A stretch of 64,000 bases of DNA, from positions 1,054,001 to 1,118,000 of the forward strand of contig CP060499.1 of the NCBI GenBank assembly GCA_024760525.1, read 5' to 3'. The notes beneath the pieces were generated by a model. That model worked only from the letters and a program-made list of their open reading frames with translations. It was not told where the DNA came from and made no database searches. A program made the position numbers and the translations under genes. Shown in pieces: positions 17,215-26,558 of this stretch (positions are counted from its first letter, which is position 1; every line of letters starts with the position of its first letter). The stretch comes from Nitrospira sp. (GTDB lineage: Bacteria; Nitrospirota; Nitrospiria; Nitrospirales; Nitrospiraceae).

Positions 17215-18638
17215 ACTTTGAGACGGTCATCGGAGTGGAGGTCCACGCACAGCTCCGGACCAAATCCAAAATGTTCTGCGGGTGCAGCGCGACATTCGGG
17301 TCGTCGGCCAACAGCCAGACATGCCCGGTCTGCCTCGGTCTGCCGGGCAGCTTACCCGTCATCAACCGGACGGCGGTCGAAATGGCGGTCCGCGCGGGTC
17401 TGGCGCTGAACTGTACGATCACGGCAAACAATCAATTTGCGAGAAAAAACTACTTCTATCCGGACTTGCCGAAGGGGTATCAGATCTCTCAGTACGAATT
17501 CCCCATCTGCCAACATGGGTGGATTGAGATTGCCGCCGCCGGGGGGATCAAGCGAGTGCGCATCCGCCGAGCTCATCTCGAAGAGGATGCCGGCAAGAAC
17601 ACGCATGGAGCCGGCACGGGGGAAAGCCGTGTGGACTTGAATCGCGCCGGGACACCACTGCTGGAAATTGTCACGGAACCCGACATGGGGTCAGCCGACG
17701 AAGTTGTGGCGTACCTTAAAGGACTGCGGGACATCTTGATGTATCTTGAAGTCTGCGACGGCAACATGGAGGAGGGGAGCTTTCGGTGTGAGCCGAATCT
17801 GTCGCTCCGTCCGGTTGGACAGAAAGAGTTTGGGACGAAGGTCGAGCTGAAGAACATCAATTCCTTCAAGTATGTGAAGGATGCGATCGACTATGAGGTC
17901 AAGCGGCAGACTAAGGTCTTGAACGAGGGCGGAAAAATTCGCCAGGAAACCAGACTCTGGAACATCGACCGTGGTGAAACGGCCGTCATGCGCTCCAAAG
18001 AAGAAGCCCATGACTATCGCTATTTCCCGGATCCGGATCTGGTGCCGTTGAAGCTGGAACAGGAATGGATTGAGGGATTTAAGTCGTTGTTGCCGGAGTT
18101 GCCGGCTGTGCGCATGCGTCGATTTGTTGAGGCGTACGGATTGCCGGAGTACGACGCGGGCGTATTAACGGCGTCAAAGGGAATGGCCGATTATTTCGAG
18201 AGCGGTGTGAAGCAGTTCAACCACCCGAAAACCGTGAGTAACTGGGTGATGGGAGAGTTGACGAGAGAGTTGAACAACTCCGGGACGGATATCAGCGTCT
18301 CACCGGTCAGTCCTGAACGTCTAGTCGGCCTATTACAGATGGTGGACAAAGGGGCGATCAGTCTAAAGGTGGCTCGGGATATGTTCCCGGAGCTCTATAG
18401 CAGCGGAAAAGCGCCTGAGCAGATTGTTCAAGAAAAGGGTCTGACGCAGGTCTCTGATGAAAGCGTATTGGAGAAGATAATCGATGAGGTGCTGAGCAAG
18501 AATCCGACCCAGGTTGCACAGTTCAAGGAAGGCAAACAGCAAGTATTAGGTTTCCTCGTCGGGCAGGTCATGAAGGCCAGCGGGGGAAAAGCGAATCCAG
18601 GGAAGGTGAATGAGTTGTTGAAAAAGAAGTTGGGATGA
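17211..18638 (+). CDS. gatB: Aspartyl/glutamyl-tRNA amidotransferase subunit B
   Basis: Kinase and tRNA-binding subunit of GatCAB. It opens with FETVIGVEVHAQLRTKSKMFCGC and CPVCLGLPGSLPV (zinc cysteines), followed by the FARKNYFYPDLPKGYQISQYE block, EEDAGKN and NRAGTPLLEIVTEPD, and ends in the helical YqeY-like tail (FLVGQVMKASGGKANPGKVNELL). Length 475 is normal. Its ATG overlaps the YtxH stop. Confidence 0.98.
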   Translation: MNFETVIGVEVHAQLRTKSKMFCGCSATFGSSANSQTCPVCLGLPGSLPVINRTAVEMAVRAGLALNCTITANNQFARKNYFYPDLPKGYQISQYEFPICQHGWIEIAAAGGIKRVRIRRAHLEEDAGKNTHGAGTGESRVDLNRAGTPLLEIVTEPDMGSADEVVAYLKGLRDILMYLEVCDGNMEEGSFRCEPNLSLRPVGQKEFGTKVELKNINSFKYVKDAIDYEVKRQTKVLNEGGKIRQETRLWNIDRGETAVMRSKEEAHDYRYFPDPDLVPLKLEQEWIEGFKSLLPELPAVRMRRFVEAYGLPEYDAGVLTASKGMADYFESGVKQFNHPKTVSNWVMGELTRELNNSGTDISVSPVSPERLVGLLQMVDKGAISLKVARDMFPELYSSGKAPEQIVQEKGLTQVSDESVLEKIIDEVLSKNPTQVAQFKEGKQQVLGFLVGQVMKASGGKANPGKVNELLKKKLG

Positions 18639-18645
18639 TACGGGA

Positions 18646-18768
18646 TTGGGAATGACCAGGTAGACTCCGATGCTCGCGCAAGGCGCACGCTGGAGTGTAT
18701 CGAAGTCTTAGAATTGTGGGCGGTGCTCCTTGCATGCGCGCAGTGGCAGCCCACCGGGTCATTCCCTA
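18646..18768. repeat. Palindromic MITE-like intergenic repeat, copy 2 (gatB-eno)
   Basis: A ~123-bp element with imperfect 16-base terminal inverted repeats; the perfect core is GGAATGACC at 18649-18657 matched by GGTCATTCC at 18757-18765. The inner parts ATGCTCGCGCAAGGCGC (from 18670) and TTGCATGCGCGCAGT (from 18730) match the inner motifs of the repeat at 13989-14134, so the two are relatives although their outer ends differ. It lies immediately after gatB. Confidence 0.6.
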
Positions 18769-18831
18769 ACTGCTAGTGTTGAAGAAACTCAAGAATAGAA
18801 CAATCGCTTTGGAATAGGAAGGTGGAGGAGC

Positions 18832-20118
18832 ATGAGCGCGATTAGAGAAATCAAGGGCAGACAGATCATCGATTCGCGGGGCAATCCGACGATCGAAGCT
18901 GAGGTCACGCTGGAAAGCGGTGCAAAGGGGCGGGCGGCAGTGCCTTCAGGCGCGTCAACGGGGGAAAAAGAAGCGATCGAGCTCCGCGACGGCGATAAGA
19001 AACGCTGGATGGGGAAGGGCGTCACAAAGGCTATGGCGAACATCAGTAAGGTCATTGCGCCCGAGCTGCTTGGCAAGGAAGCGTTCGATCAAGCCGGCGT
19101 CGATCGAGCCATGATTGCCTTAGATGGAACGAAGACGAAGGGGAAGCTGGGGGCGAATGCGATCTTGGGGGTGTCGCTGGCCGTGGCGAAGGCGGCGGCG
19201 AATGAAACAGGGCAGCCGCTCTATCGTTATCTGGGAGGGAGTAATGCCCGAGTGCTTCCGGTCCCGCTCATGAACATTATCAACGGTGGAGCTCATGCCG
19301 ACAATCGATTGGATCTCCAAGAGTTCATGATCATGCCGGTGGGTGCCGGCCGGTTCAGCGAAGCCCTCCGAATGGCCACCGAGGTTTTTCATTCGCTGAA
19401 GGCCCTCTTGAAGAAGAAGGGGCTCAACACGGCTGTGGGGGATGAAGGCGGGTTTGCACCGGATCTGCAATCGAATGAGGAAGCGCTGAGCCTGATTTCC
19501 CAGGCGATCGAAGAGGCCGGCTATAAGACCGGGCGAGATATCGCACTGGCGCTGGACTGTGCAGCGAGCGAGTTCTATGACAAGGGACGGTATGTCCTGG
19601 AAGCGGAGAAGAATCCGGAACGTTCGTCGGAAGCCATGATCGCATACTATGGCACACTGCTGGATCGTTATCCGATCCTCTCGATCGAAGACGGTCTGAG
19701 TGAACTAGATTGGAAGGGTTGGAAAATGCTCACGGAAAAGCTGGGAAAGAGGGTGCAGCTTGTCGGGGACGACATTTTTGTCACCAACGTAGAGATCTTT
19801 TCGAAGGGGATCAAGGAAGGAATCGGGAATTCCATCTTGATCAAGCTCAATCAGATTGGAACCTTGACGGAGACTCTGGATGCGATCGAGCTCGCAAAGC
19901 GGTCAGGCTACACGGCGATCATTTCACACCGGTCCGGTGAAACCGAAGACACCACGATTGCAGATGTGGCGGTCGCGACGAACAGCGGATTGATCAAGAC
20001 AGGATCGTTATCCCGAACAGACCGAGTGGCAAAATATAATCAACTGCTCCGGATTGAAGAGGAGCTGGGGGCCGCCGCGCTGTATCGTGGCCGGGAAGCA
20101 GTGCCTGTGAGAGCATAA
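18832..20118 (+). CDS. eno: Enolase
   Basis: Interconverts 2-phosphoglycerate and phosphoenolpyruvate. Signatures: IKGRQIIDSRGNPTIEAEV at the start, SGASTGEKEAIELRDGD, NGGAHADNRLDLQEFMIMP, VGDEGGFAP, the metal-binding SIEDGLSELDW and VGDDIFVTN, and ISHRSGETEDTTIADVAVA. Length 428 is normal. A GGTGGAGGAG ribosome binding site precedes the ATG. A cell-division-type gene and era follow closely. Confidence 0.98.
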   Translation: MSAIREIKGRQIIDSRGNPTIEAEVTLESGAKGRAAVPSGASTGEKEAIELRDGDKKRWMGKGVTKAMANISKVIAPELLGKEAFDQAGVDRAMIALDGTKTKGKLGANAILGVSLAVAKAAANETGQPLYRYLGGSNARVLPVPLMNIINGGAHADNRLDLQEFMIMPVGAGRFSEALRMATEVFHSLKALLKKKGLNTAVGDEGGFAPDLQSNEEALSLISQAIEEAGYKTGRDIALALDCAASEFYDKGRYVLEAEKNPERSSEAMIAYYGTLLDRYPILSIEDGLSELDWKGWKMLTEKLGKRVQLVGDDIFVTNVEIFSKGIKEGIGNSILIKLNQIGTLTETLDAIELAKRSGYTAIISHRSGETEDTTIADVAVATNSGLIKTGSLSRTDRVAKYNQLLRIEEELGAAALYRGREAVPVRA

Positions 20119-20145
20119 CTCGTTTTGGAGTCGATTGACGCGCAG

Positions 20146-20505
20146 ATGATCATCAAGCAGAATCGTGGTCGACAGTGGCTGGAATGGCGGGGGCGTCTCT
20201 TTGCCGTGATGCAAGTGATGGGGGCTGCGGGATGCATCTGGCTGCTCGTGGCGCTGTTCTCCGGAGAAATGGGCCTGACTCGTTATCTCTCCATGCGGGA
20301 TCATGCTACGAGCCTTGAACAAGAGCTGTCGGCCTTGCGCAGGGAAAATGCCACCTTACAGCAGGATATCACTCGTCTGCAGCATGACCCAGCCAAAATC
20401 GAACAGTTGGCCCGCGAACAGTTGGGTTATGTGCGCAAGGGAGAAACCGTCTATCAACTTGTGCCGGATGCTGGAAAGCAACAGGAGCCCTTGTCGAGGC
20501 CATGA
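20146..20505 (+). CDS. FtsB/DivIC-like septum formation initiator
   Basis: About 119 residues: short basic cytoplasmic tail, one membrane segment (MGAAGCIWLLVALFSG), a periplasmic coiled coil (SLEQELSALRRENATLQQDITRLQHD) and the family ending PAKIEQLAREQLGYVRKGETVYQLVP. This is the FtsB/DivIC layout and these genes often follow eno, as here. FtsB works with FtsL and FtsQ at the division site. The start is uncertain: ATG 20146 is used, an in-frame TTG at 20125 is possible, and neither has a well-spaced ribosome binding site. It overlaps era by four bases. Confidence 0.88.
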   Translation: MIIKQNRGRQWLEWRGRLFAVMQVMGAAGCIWLLVALFSGEMGLTRYLSMRDHATSLEQELSALRRENATLQQDITRLQHDPAKIEQLAREQLGYVRKGETVYQLVPDAGKQQEPLSRP

Positions 20506-21386
20506 AGTTCGGAACGGTAGCGATCATTGGGCGGTCCAACGTCGGCAAGTCGACGTTGCTGAATCATTTGTTGGGTGAAAAAGTCTCGATTGTGTCGAGT
20601 AAGCCTCAAACCACCCGGACACGAATTATGGGCGTCGTGCATGCGGAAGGAGCCCAGATTGCGTTTCTCGACACGCCCGGCCTGCATAAGCCTGAGCATT
20701 TACTGAATCGCCGAATGGTTCGAACCGCCGTGGAAACTTTGGAAGACGCGGATCTGTTGTACATGCTCATGGATGCGACGAGCCTGCCGGGTCCAGGAGA
20801 TATGACGGCCATTAAATATATGAAGGAGGCGTTGGCGAAACATCCGCGGCCGGTGATCCTTGTCGTCACGAAAATTGACCTTGTGAACAAGCATAAGCTG
20901 CTTCCCATCATCGATCGATATGCCAAGCTGTTCGCGTGGACGGAGGTCGTGCCGGTTTCCGCACAGGGAGACGATAATGTGGATCGGTTGCTGGCGGTCA
21001 CGGTTCCCTATCTTCCCTCCGGAGAAGGAGCGTACGCTGACGATGTCATCACAGATCAGACGATGAGGACGCTGGCGGCGGAAATGATCCGTGAGAAGGT
21101 ATTGAAGGAGACGGAGGAGGAGGTGCCGCATGCGGTGGCGGTCGAGATCGATGAGTTCGTCGAACAGGGCAAGCTCGCGAAAATTCGGGCTTCGATTGTC
21201 GTTGAGCGAGAGACACAGAAGGGCATCCTGATAGGGAAACAAGGGGAGCGTTTGAAATCGATCGGTACGCAGGCCAGGCTGGATATGGAACGGCTATTCG
21301 GCATGAAAGTGTTTCTTGAGCTATGGGTGAAGGTCAGAAAAGCCTGGCGTGAGGACGAGCAGGCATTGGTGCAGCTGGGATACTAG
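20502..21386 (+). CDS. era: GTPase Era, 16S rRNA maturation
   Basis: GTP-binding ribosome assembly factor. G1 is GRSNVGKS at 10-17, G3 is DTPGLHKP, G4 is TKID and G5 is VSAQGDD. The C-terminal KH domain contains GILIGKQGERLKSIGTQARLDMERLFG, ending in LELWVKVRKAWREDE. Length 294 is typical. Its ATG overlaps the stop of the FtsB-like gene. Confidence 0.98.
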   Translation: MKFGTVAIIGRSNVGKSTLLNHLLGEKVSIVSSKPQTTRTRIMGVVHAEGAQIAFLDTPGLHKPEHLLNRRMVRTAVETLEDADLLYMLMDATSLPGPGDMTAIKYMKEALAKHPRPVILVVTKIDLVNKHKLLPIIDRYAKLFAWTEVVPVSAQGDDNVDRLLAVTVPYLPSGEGAYADDVITDQTMRTLAAEMIREKVLKETEEEVPHAVAVEIDEFVEQGKLAKIRASIVVERETQKGILIGKQGERLKSIGTQARLDMERLFGMKVFLELWVKVRKAWREDEQALVQLGY

Positions 21387-21392
21387 AAAATC

Positions 21393-22853
21393 ATGCAACC
21401 GACGGAACGACCAACGGAGCCACGCGTACCGGATCAGCGCCCTCGCCAGTCTGAGCGGGATGTGCTGCGCGAAGTCTTGCGCGATCAGGCCGAGCGTGGG
21501 CAGACGAAGTCGGACATCGTCATTCAGTCCGTCCAGAAGCTGCTGCGGCGAGGAGCGATCACGAACCTCTCCAAAATGTTAGGGCGCATGCACCCTGCCG
21601 ATATCGCCAAAGTCGTGACCCACCTGTCATCGCTAAAAGAAAAGCGGGAAATCTTCGAGCTGGTCCGCGGTGAAGGCAAGCGTGGTCAAGTGTTGAGTGA
21701 ACTCGACGGCGAAAGCATTCAACAAGTCGTCGCGGATCTGTTGCATTCTGACATTGCCTGGCTCTTAAAAGATCTCGGCCCCGACGATGTGGCCTACATT
21801 CTCGGATTCCTTCCCGAAGAGCGCAGCAAAGAAATTCTCGCCCTGATGAAGACCGAGGATTCGACCGAGGTCGCCGATATCCTCAAGTATCCGAAGGATA
21901 CGGCCGGGGCGATCATGACGACGGAGTTCTTCTCCCTGCCGGAGGACGCGACGGCGCAGGAGGCGATCCGCCGGTTGCAGCAAGCTACCGATGCGGAAAT
22001 GGTGTTCTATATTTATGTGACGGACAAAGATGAACGCCTAGTCGGTGTCCTCTCGCTCAGGCAACTCATCACGGTCCCTCCCACGACTCCGTTGAAGAAC
22101 ATCATGACCCGGGAGGCCATGAGTGTCACGATCGACATGGACCAGGAAGAAGTCGCACGCCAAGTGGCCAGTTATAATTTGTTGGCTATTCCCGTCGTGG
22201 AACGGGACGGCAGGTTGGTAGGCATTATTACGGTCGATGACGTAGTCGACGTCATCCGGGAGGAAGCGACCGAGGATATGTTGAAGATGGCCGGTGCGAT
22301 TGAAGAGGAGTCAGGCTCGAAGTCTTCAAGCATCGGTTCGGCGAAGCTTCGATTACCATGGCTGTTTACCAACCTGATCGGTAGCCTCTTGTCCGGCGCG
22401 ATTCTCTGGTATTTCCGCTATACGATCCAGGAGGTCGTAGCGATTGTGAGTTTTATTCCCGTGATCGCGGCGATGGGCGGCAATGTGGGTTTGCAATCTT
22501 CGACGCTGATTATTCGAGGGCTGGCCACCGGTACTGTAGAACTCACTCATGTATGGCCCGTCTTCTTTCGCGAAGCGAAGATCGGCCTGGTTATGGGAGT
22601 GGCCTGCGGCGTGACATTGACACTGGTTGGTTGGGTGCTTCATCAGGGATTTTTGGGCATGGTCGTTGGAGCTTCGCTGATCATCGCCTTTCTGGTGTCG
22701 ACCAGTATGGCGACGATTATGCCGATCCTCCTCAAGCGCATGGGGGTTGATCCGGCTGTTGCGGCCGGTCCGTTTGTCACGACGGCCAACGACATCACCG
22801 GTATTACGATCTATCTGACCTTGGCTACTCTTTTCTTGGAGTCTCTCCGGTGA
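21393..22853 (+). CDS. mgtE: MgtE-type magnesium transporter
   Basis: A 486-residue Mg channel. It has the cytoplasmic MgtE N domain (LGRMHPADIAKVVTHLSSLKEKREIFELV and DDVAYILGFLPEERSKEIL), two CBS repeats (roughly 200-310; MTREAMSVTIDMDQ, LVGIITVDDVVDVIREE) that sense Mg, and a five-helix membrane domain with AMGGNVGLQSSTLIIRGLATG and the conserved TTANDITGITIYL near the end. A regulatory N-terminal arm of ~45 charged residues precedes the N domain. It starts seven bases after era. Confidence 0.96.
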   Translation: MQPTERPTEPRVPDQRPRQSERDVLREVLRDQAERGQTKSDIVIQSVQKLLRRGAITNLSKMLGRMHPADIAKVVTHLSSLKEKREIFELVRGEGKRGQVLSELDGESIQQVVADLLHSDIAWLLKDLGPDDVAYILGFLPEERSKEILALMKTEDSTEVADILKYPKDTAGAIMTTEFFSLPEDATAQEAIRRLQQATDAEMVFYIYVTDKDERLVGVLSLRQLITVPPTTPLKNIMTREAMSVTIDMDQEEVARQVASYNLLAIPVVERDGRLVGIITVDDVVDVIREEATEDMLKMAGAIEEESGSKSSSIGSAKLRLPWLFTNLIGSLLSGAILWYFRYTIQEVVAIVSFIPVIAAMGGNVGLQSSTLIIRGLATGTVELTHVWPVFFREAKIGLVMGVACGVTLTLVGWVLHQGFLGMVVGASLIIAFLVSTSMATIMPILLKRMGVDPAVAAGPFVTTANDITGITIYLTLATLFLESLR

Positions 22854-22905
22854 CGCGAACCAACGCATTGTTCGGTTTCTGTGGTGTTGGTGTAAGGGAG
22901 TGGCT

Positions 22906-23664
22906 GTGCCTCTCATAAAAACAACCGCGATCATTTTACGGAGCCTCAAGTGGGGTGATGCCGATCGAATCGTGACCTTTTATTCTAAGAATTTAGGAAA
23001 GATCCGCGGGGTGGCCCGCGGCGCCCGGCGCCAGAAAAGCCGTTTCGGGGCTGCGCTTGAGCCCTTCAGCCTGTGCCGCTTGAATCTGTTTGAGAAAAGC
23101 GGGGATTCGCTGTTTCGGATTTCGCATGTTGATTTGGTGAGGTCCGCTCAGATCTTGCGGGAAGATCTCACCTTGATGGCCTCGGCGGCACGGATGGTCA
23201 ATGTCGTGGGGGCAATCACTCCAGATGGTGATCCGGATCCGCTCTTATTTGATACCCTGGATCAGGGGCTGATGTCGCTTCACGAAAGTGAAGATCCTGC
23301 GTTTACGGCTTTGCTTTTTCAGATCAGACTGTTGGGGCTCACGGGGTTTCGTCCGCAGACCGATCATTGCGTTGCCTGCGGGAAGACATGTTTCGTCGGG
23401 GAACCACAGTTTTCCCCGATCGCTGGAGGCCTCGTATGCTTGGTGTGTGCTGCACACCAACGGGTGCGTTGTGTCACACTTTCGCGGGGCAGCCTCTCGT
23501 TTCTCCAACAAGCCATTCGGCTGGCTCCTACCATCGTCACGCGGTTGCGGGCCACGGGCCGAGTGAGGAACGAAGTGGAGGAAGCGATCGAAGGGTATGT
23601 AACGGTGGTAGCCGGTCGACGGCTCCCACCGGTGAACTTTCTGTCGCTCGCATCACCGGGATGA
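22906..23664 (+). CDS. recO: DNA repair protein RecO
   Basis: Loads RecA with RecR in gap repair. N-terminal OB fold (KTTAIILRSLKWGDADRIVTFYSKNLGKIRGVARGARRQKSRFG) and a zinc finger (CVACGK then CLVCAAH). The GTG at 22906 is preferred over GTG 22900 because AAGGGA lies six bases upstream of it. The product is about 252 residues, a normal length. Genes era, mgtE and recO follow in one direction, as often seen. Confidence 0.94.
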   Translation: MPLIKTTAIILRSLKWGDADRIVTFYSKNLGKIRGVARGARRQKSRFGAALEPFSLCRLNLFEKSGDSLFRISHVDLVRSAQILREDLTLMASAARMVNVVGAITPDGDPDPLLFDTLDQGLMSLHESEDPAFTALLFQIRLLGLTGFRPQTDHCVACGKTCFVGEPQFSPIAGGLVCLVCAAHQRVRCVTLSRGSLSFLQQAIRLAPTIVTRLRATGRVRNEVEEAIEGYVTVVAGRRLPPVNFLSLASPG

Positions 23665-23674
23665 GTAAGACACG

Positions 23675-24046
23675 ATGACAGAGGAACGCATGGCCGGCAC
23701 TGCTTTGGAGCCTCGGGATATGGAGTGGCTCGACAAAGGAGTATTGGGAATTCAGTGGAGCGACGGACACAAGGGTATCTATCCTGTTCGCTATTTACGG
23801 CAGCACTGTCCCTGTGCTGCCTGTGTCGATGAGTGGACAGGCGCGCGCCGGCTCAATGCCGAAGATGTGCCGCTCTTGATCATGCTGCAGGATATTCAAC
23901 CGGTTGGCCGCTACGCCTTCCAGTTCACGTGGAGCGACGGCCATGCAACCGGCATCTATTCCTATTCTTTGCTGAGAAAGTTGTGCCAATGCGATGTCTG
24001 TCAACCGGTGAAACCAGTCGAATCCAAATCCCGCCGGCTCATGTGA
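23675..24046 (+). CDS. DUF971 (GBBH-like N-terminal) protein
   Basis: A 123-residue protein with the DUF971 pattern: LGIQWSDGHKGIYPVRYLRQHCPCAACVDEWTG and, later, QFTWSDGHATGIYSYSLLRKLCQC-CQ. The paired Cys sets (CPCAAC and CQCDVC) look like a metal site. The domain occurs alone in bacteria and at the N terminus of gamma-butyrobetaine hydroxylase, and has been linked to iron-sulfur proteins. An ATG at 23690 with GAGGA upstream is a possible alternative start. Neighbours give no clear clue. Confidence 0.88.
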   Translation: MTEERMAGTALEPRDMEWLDKGVLGIQWSDGHKGIYPVRYLRQHCPCAACVDEWTGARRLNAEDVPLLIMLQDIQPVGRYAFQFTWSDGHATGIYSYSLLRKLCQCDVCQPVKPVESKSRRLM

Positions 24047-24060
24047 GGGCAAGGTCCAAA

Positions 24061-24534
24061 GTGATCGACATGCTCATCGTCCCGATGAAGACAGTGCTGG
24101 TCCTCTGCGGTCTTTCGGCGTTCTTGTTGATCGTCGGCTGTAAGAGCATGCCGACGCAGGAGCAGCAAGAACAGCTGGTAAAGGCCGATAATCTTGTATT
24201 GGATCAAATCACGGCTGGAGCGGTCGTCAGCGCTTGGGGCAAGCCCCCTCTCTATCACAGTGAGTTCACCTATTTTTTCGTGATGCCGGACTTCAGTGTC
24301 ATTCCTCGATCGCGAGTGGCCACGGGAGAAGCGCCGAAAGGGTGGAAGGCTGGAGTGCATGCAGGTGAAGGGGTGTACTTTGCATACCCCGATCGTGGCT
24401 GGTTACTGGTATTTCTCGATGATCGCCTTGTCTACAAGGAAAAGCTCAAACCTGAGGAGTTACAGGCCCTTGCAAAATCCTGGGCCTATGAGGATCGATT
24501 CAAGACCATGGTCGATGAACCTTCCCGTCCTTAG
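24061..24534 (+). CDS. Small putative lipoprotein, unknown function
   Basis: About 157 residues with an N-terminal hydrophobic signal and lipobox (LSAFLLIVGC), then a soluble domain: VVSAWGKPPLYHSEFTYFFVMPDFSVIPRSRV and GVYFAYPDRGWLLVFLDDRLVYKEKL. The GKPP and FLDDRLV parts recall SmpA/BamE-type small folds, but similarity is weak. The same frame stays open back to 23833 through the DUF971 gene, so the true start is one of GTG 24061, ATG 24070 or ATG 24085, all giving the same signal peptide. Confidence 0.65.
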   Translation: MIDMLIVPMKTVLVLCGLSAFLLIVGCKSMPTQEQQEQLVKADNLVLDQITAGAVVSAWGKPPLYHSEFTYFFVMPDFSVIPRSRVATGEAPKGWKAGVHAGEGVYFAYPDRGWLLVFLDDRLVYKEKLKPEELQALAKSWAYEDRFKTMVDEPSRP

Positions 24535-24555
24535 TTCCGCTGCTCGATCTATCCC

Positions 24556-26064
24556 ATGATCTCAACATTGCCAGATGGTTTGCATATCGCGATGGCAGCT
24601 TCCGAGGCTGTCCCATACGCGAAGACGGGTGGGTTAGCCGACGTGGTCGGGGCGTTGGCGATCGAGTTGACGAAATTAGGGCATCAGGTGACATTGCTGT
24701 TGCCGAGGTACCGAACCCAGGCAACCCCTGAGTCTCGTCAACCGACCATGCGATTCTCTATTGCGTTGGGTGGGAAGACGGCGGACGTATCGGTAGAAGA
24801 AGAATATGTCTCGGTCACAGGAGCTTTGCATCGATTGAGAATACTCTTCGTGCGGTATGATCCCTACTTTGATCGTGAGGGGCTCTACCAACAGGACCAT
24901 CGTGATTATCCGGACAACCTCAATCGGTTTGCCCTCTTTTGCCGCGCAATTCTTGAAGTATTGCAAGTGCTGGCCGATGTGCGAGGAGAGAAGGTCGATG
25001 TGCTGCATGTGCATGATTGGCAGACTGCATTGTGTCCGGTCTATCTTAAGGCTCTGCCTCATGAGTACAAGGGGCTCCAACATCTAAAAACGTTGTTGAC
25101 CCTGCACAATTTGGGGTATCAAGGCATATTCCCGGGCAAGCAGTTCGTTGAGACGGGTCTCCCTCCGACATTGTTTTCTCCGAGCGGCGTGGAGTACTAC
25201 GGGTCGATCAATTGCCTAAAGGGCGGTATTGTTTTTTCAGATGCTGTTTCTACGGTGAGCCCTACCTATGCCAAGGAAATCATGACGGCGGAATTCGGCT
25301 GTGGGCTTGAAGGTGTACTGGCGAGCCGCCTGGATGGAGTGAAAGGTGTTACGAATGGCATCGATGTCACCGTTTGGAATCCCAAGCATGACCCCTACCT
25401 GCCCACGCGGTACATGGCTACTGATTTGTCCGGCAAACCCGTGTGCAAGCGAGCGTTACAGCGGGAACTTGAATTGCCGGTTCTTGAGGCGCCTCTTTTG
25501 GCTGTGATTGGCAGGCTGACATCTCAAAAGGGCTTTGATCTCTTGATGGAGGCTATCCCTGAACTGATGTCTCTAGATATACAAGTTGCCGTGCTGGGCA
25601 CAGGTGATCGCCATTTGGAACAACAATTTATTGCAGCCAAGGCGAGATATCCGAATCAGATCGGTCTTCATCTTGGCTTTAATGAAGAGCTGGCGCATCG
25701 AATTGAGGCTGGCTCGGACATGCTGGTCATGCCGTCTCGCTATGAACCCTGTGGATTAAGTCAACTCTATAGCCTTCGGTACGGCACGGTACCTATTGTG
25801 CGTCGTACAGGAGGTCTAGCTGATACGGTCGTTCCTTTTCGCCCGTCGACGGTCAAATCCAAGTCCGCGACAGGCTTCCACTTTACCGATGCCACAACTG
25901 AATCCTTGCTTTCCACGATTCTGCTTTCCCTTTATGTATATAAAGAGCGGAAGACCTGGCAGTCATTGATCAATGCAGGAATGAATACCGATCTGTCTTG
26001 GACACGATCGGCAAAACTATATGTCGAGCTTTATCGCGGGTTGCGGGGAGAGGAAAGGGGCTAG
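24556..26064 (+). CDS. glgA: Glycogen (starch) synthase, ADP-glucose type
   Basis: A 502-residue GT5 enzyme that elongates alpha-1,4-glucan from ADP-glucose. KTGGLADV at 23-30 is the sugar-nucleotide loop; LHVHDWQTALCPVYLK, the LTLHNLGYQGIFPG block and the C-terminal SRYEPCGLSQLYSLRYGTVPIVRRTGGLADTV are all present. Length is typical. Its last four bases overlap the end of a minus-strand lipoprotein gene, so the two converge with no terminator between them. Confidence 0.97.
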   Translation: MISTLPDGLHIAMAASEAVPYAKTGGLADVVGALAIELTKLGHQVTLLLPRYRTQATPESRQPTMRFSIALGGKTADVSVEEEYVSVTGALHRLRILFVRYDPYFDREGLYQQDHRDYPDNLNRFALFCRAILEVLQVLADVRGEKVDVLHVHDWQTALCPVYLKALPHEYKGLQHLKTLLTLHNLGYQGIFPGKQFVETGLPPTLFSPSGVEYYGSINCLKGGIVFSDAVSTVSPTYAKEIMTAEFGCGLEGVLASRLDGVKGVTNGIDVTVWNPKHDPYLPTRYMATDLSGKPVCKRALQRELELPVLEAPLLAVIGRLTSQKGFDLLMEAIPELMSLDIQVAVLGTGDRHLEQQFIAAKARYPNQIGLHLGFNEELAHRIEAGSDMLVMPSRYEPCGLSQLYSLRYGTVPIVRRTGGLADTVVPFRPSTVKSKSATGFHFTDATTESLLSTILLSLYVYKERKTWQSLINAGMNTDLSWTRSAKLYVELYRGLRGEERG

Positions 26065-26558
26065 CGAGTATTGAACGAAACGTTGATCCCTTGCCCGAGT
26101 TTTGCCAGAAGAACTTTGGCTCTAAGAACGTAGTAGGAGTTTTCTTCCCTCTGAAGCTTGGTGACTGAAACAAGGAGATCGCGAGCAGTGTCGGTCTGTC
26201 CTTGATTTAAAGCCAGCTCCCCAGAGTGAAGGGCACAGGCCGCAACCATAGCCTCTGCATCAACTGCAACTCGACTAGTTGGATTGGCAACCAGGCGCTC
26301 AAGGTGAGTCGGCAGTGGAAGGATAAACCCTTCGTTTCCATCGGCTAGTTGACTGGCTGAACGAAGTTGACTCAAATCTGCCATTGCCTGGCTCAAATCA
26401 GAGGTAGACTTGCAGTCGGCATAGGTGTTCCAGAGCGACATGAAACCGCTGTTTTGTAGCTCTGTTACCTGGGATGATGGGCTAGTTGCACAAGCTGAAG
26501 TAAGAACCGCCGCTCCAAGAAGCCCTATAACTAGACTTTTAGCTACCATGCCTTGCAT
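26061..26558 (-). CDS. Putative lipoprotein of unknown function
   Basis: A 165-residue protein with signal peptide and lipobox (LLGAAVLTSAC), a helical body (SLWNTYADCKSTSDLSQAMADLSQLRSAS) and a TPR-like region (CALHSGELALNQGQTDTARDLLVSVTKLQREENSYYVLRAKVLLAKL). Two further cysteines (in YADCKS and AACAL) may pair. I do not recognise the family. AGAGGTGAG precedes the ATG. It is downstream of, and on the same strand as, nothing close; the LuxR gene at 26733 is also minus-strand, 174 bases upstream. Confidence 0.7.
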   Translation of the reverse strand: MQGMVAKSLVIGLLGAAVLTSACATSPSSQVTELQNSGFMSLWNTYADCKSTSDLSQAMADLSQLRSASQLADGNEGFILPLPTHLERLVANPTSRVAVDAEAMVAACALHSGELALNQGQTDTARDLLVSVTKLQREENSYYVLRAKVLLAKLGQGINVSFNTR

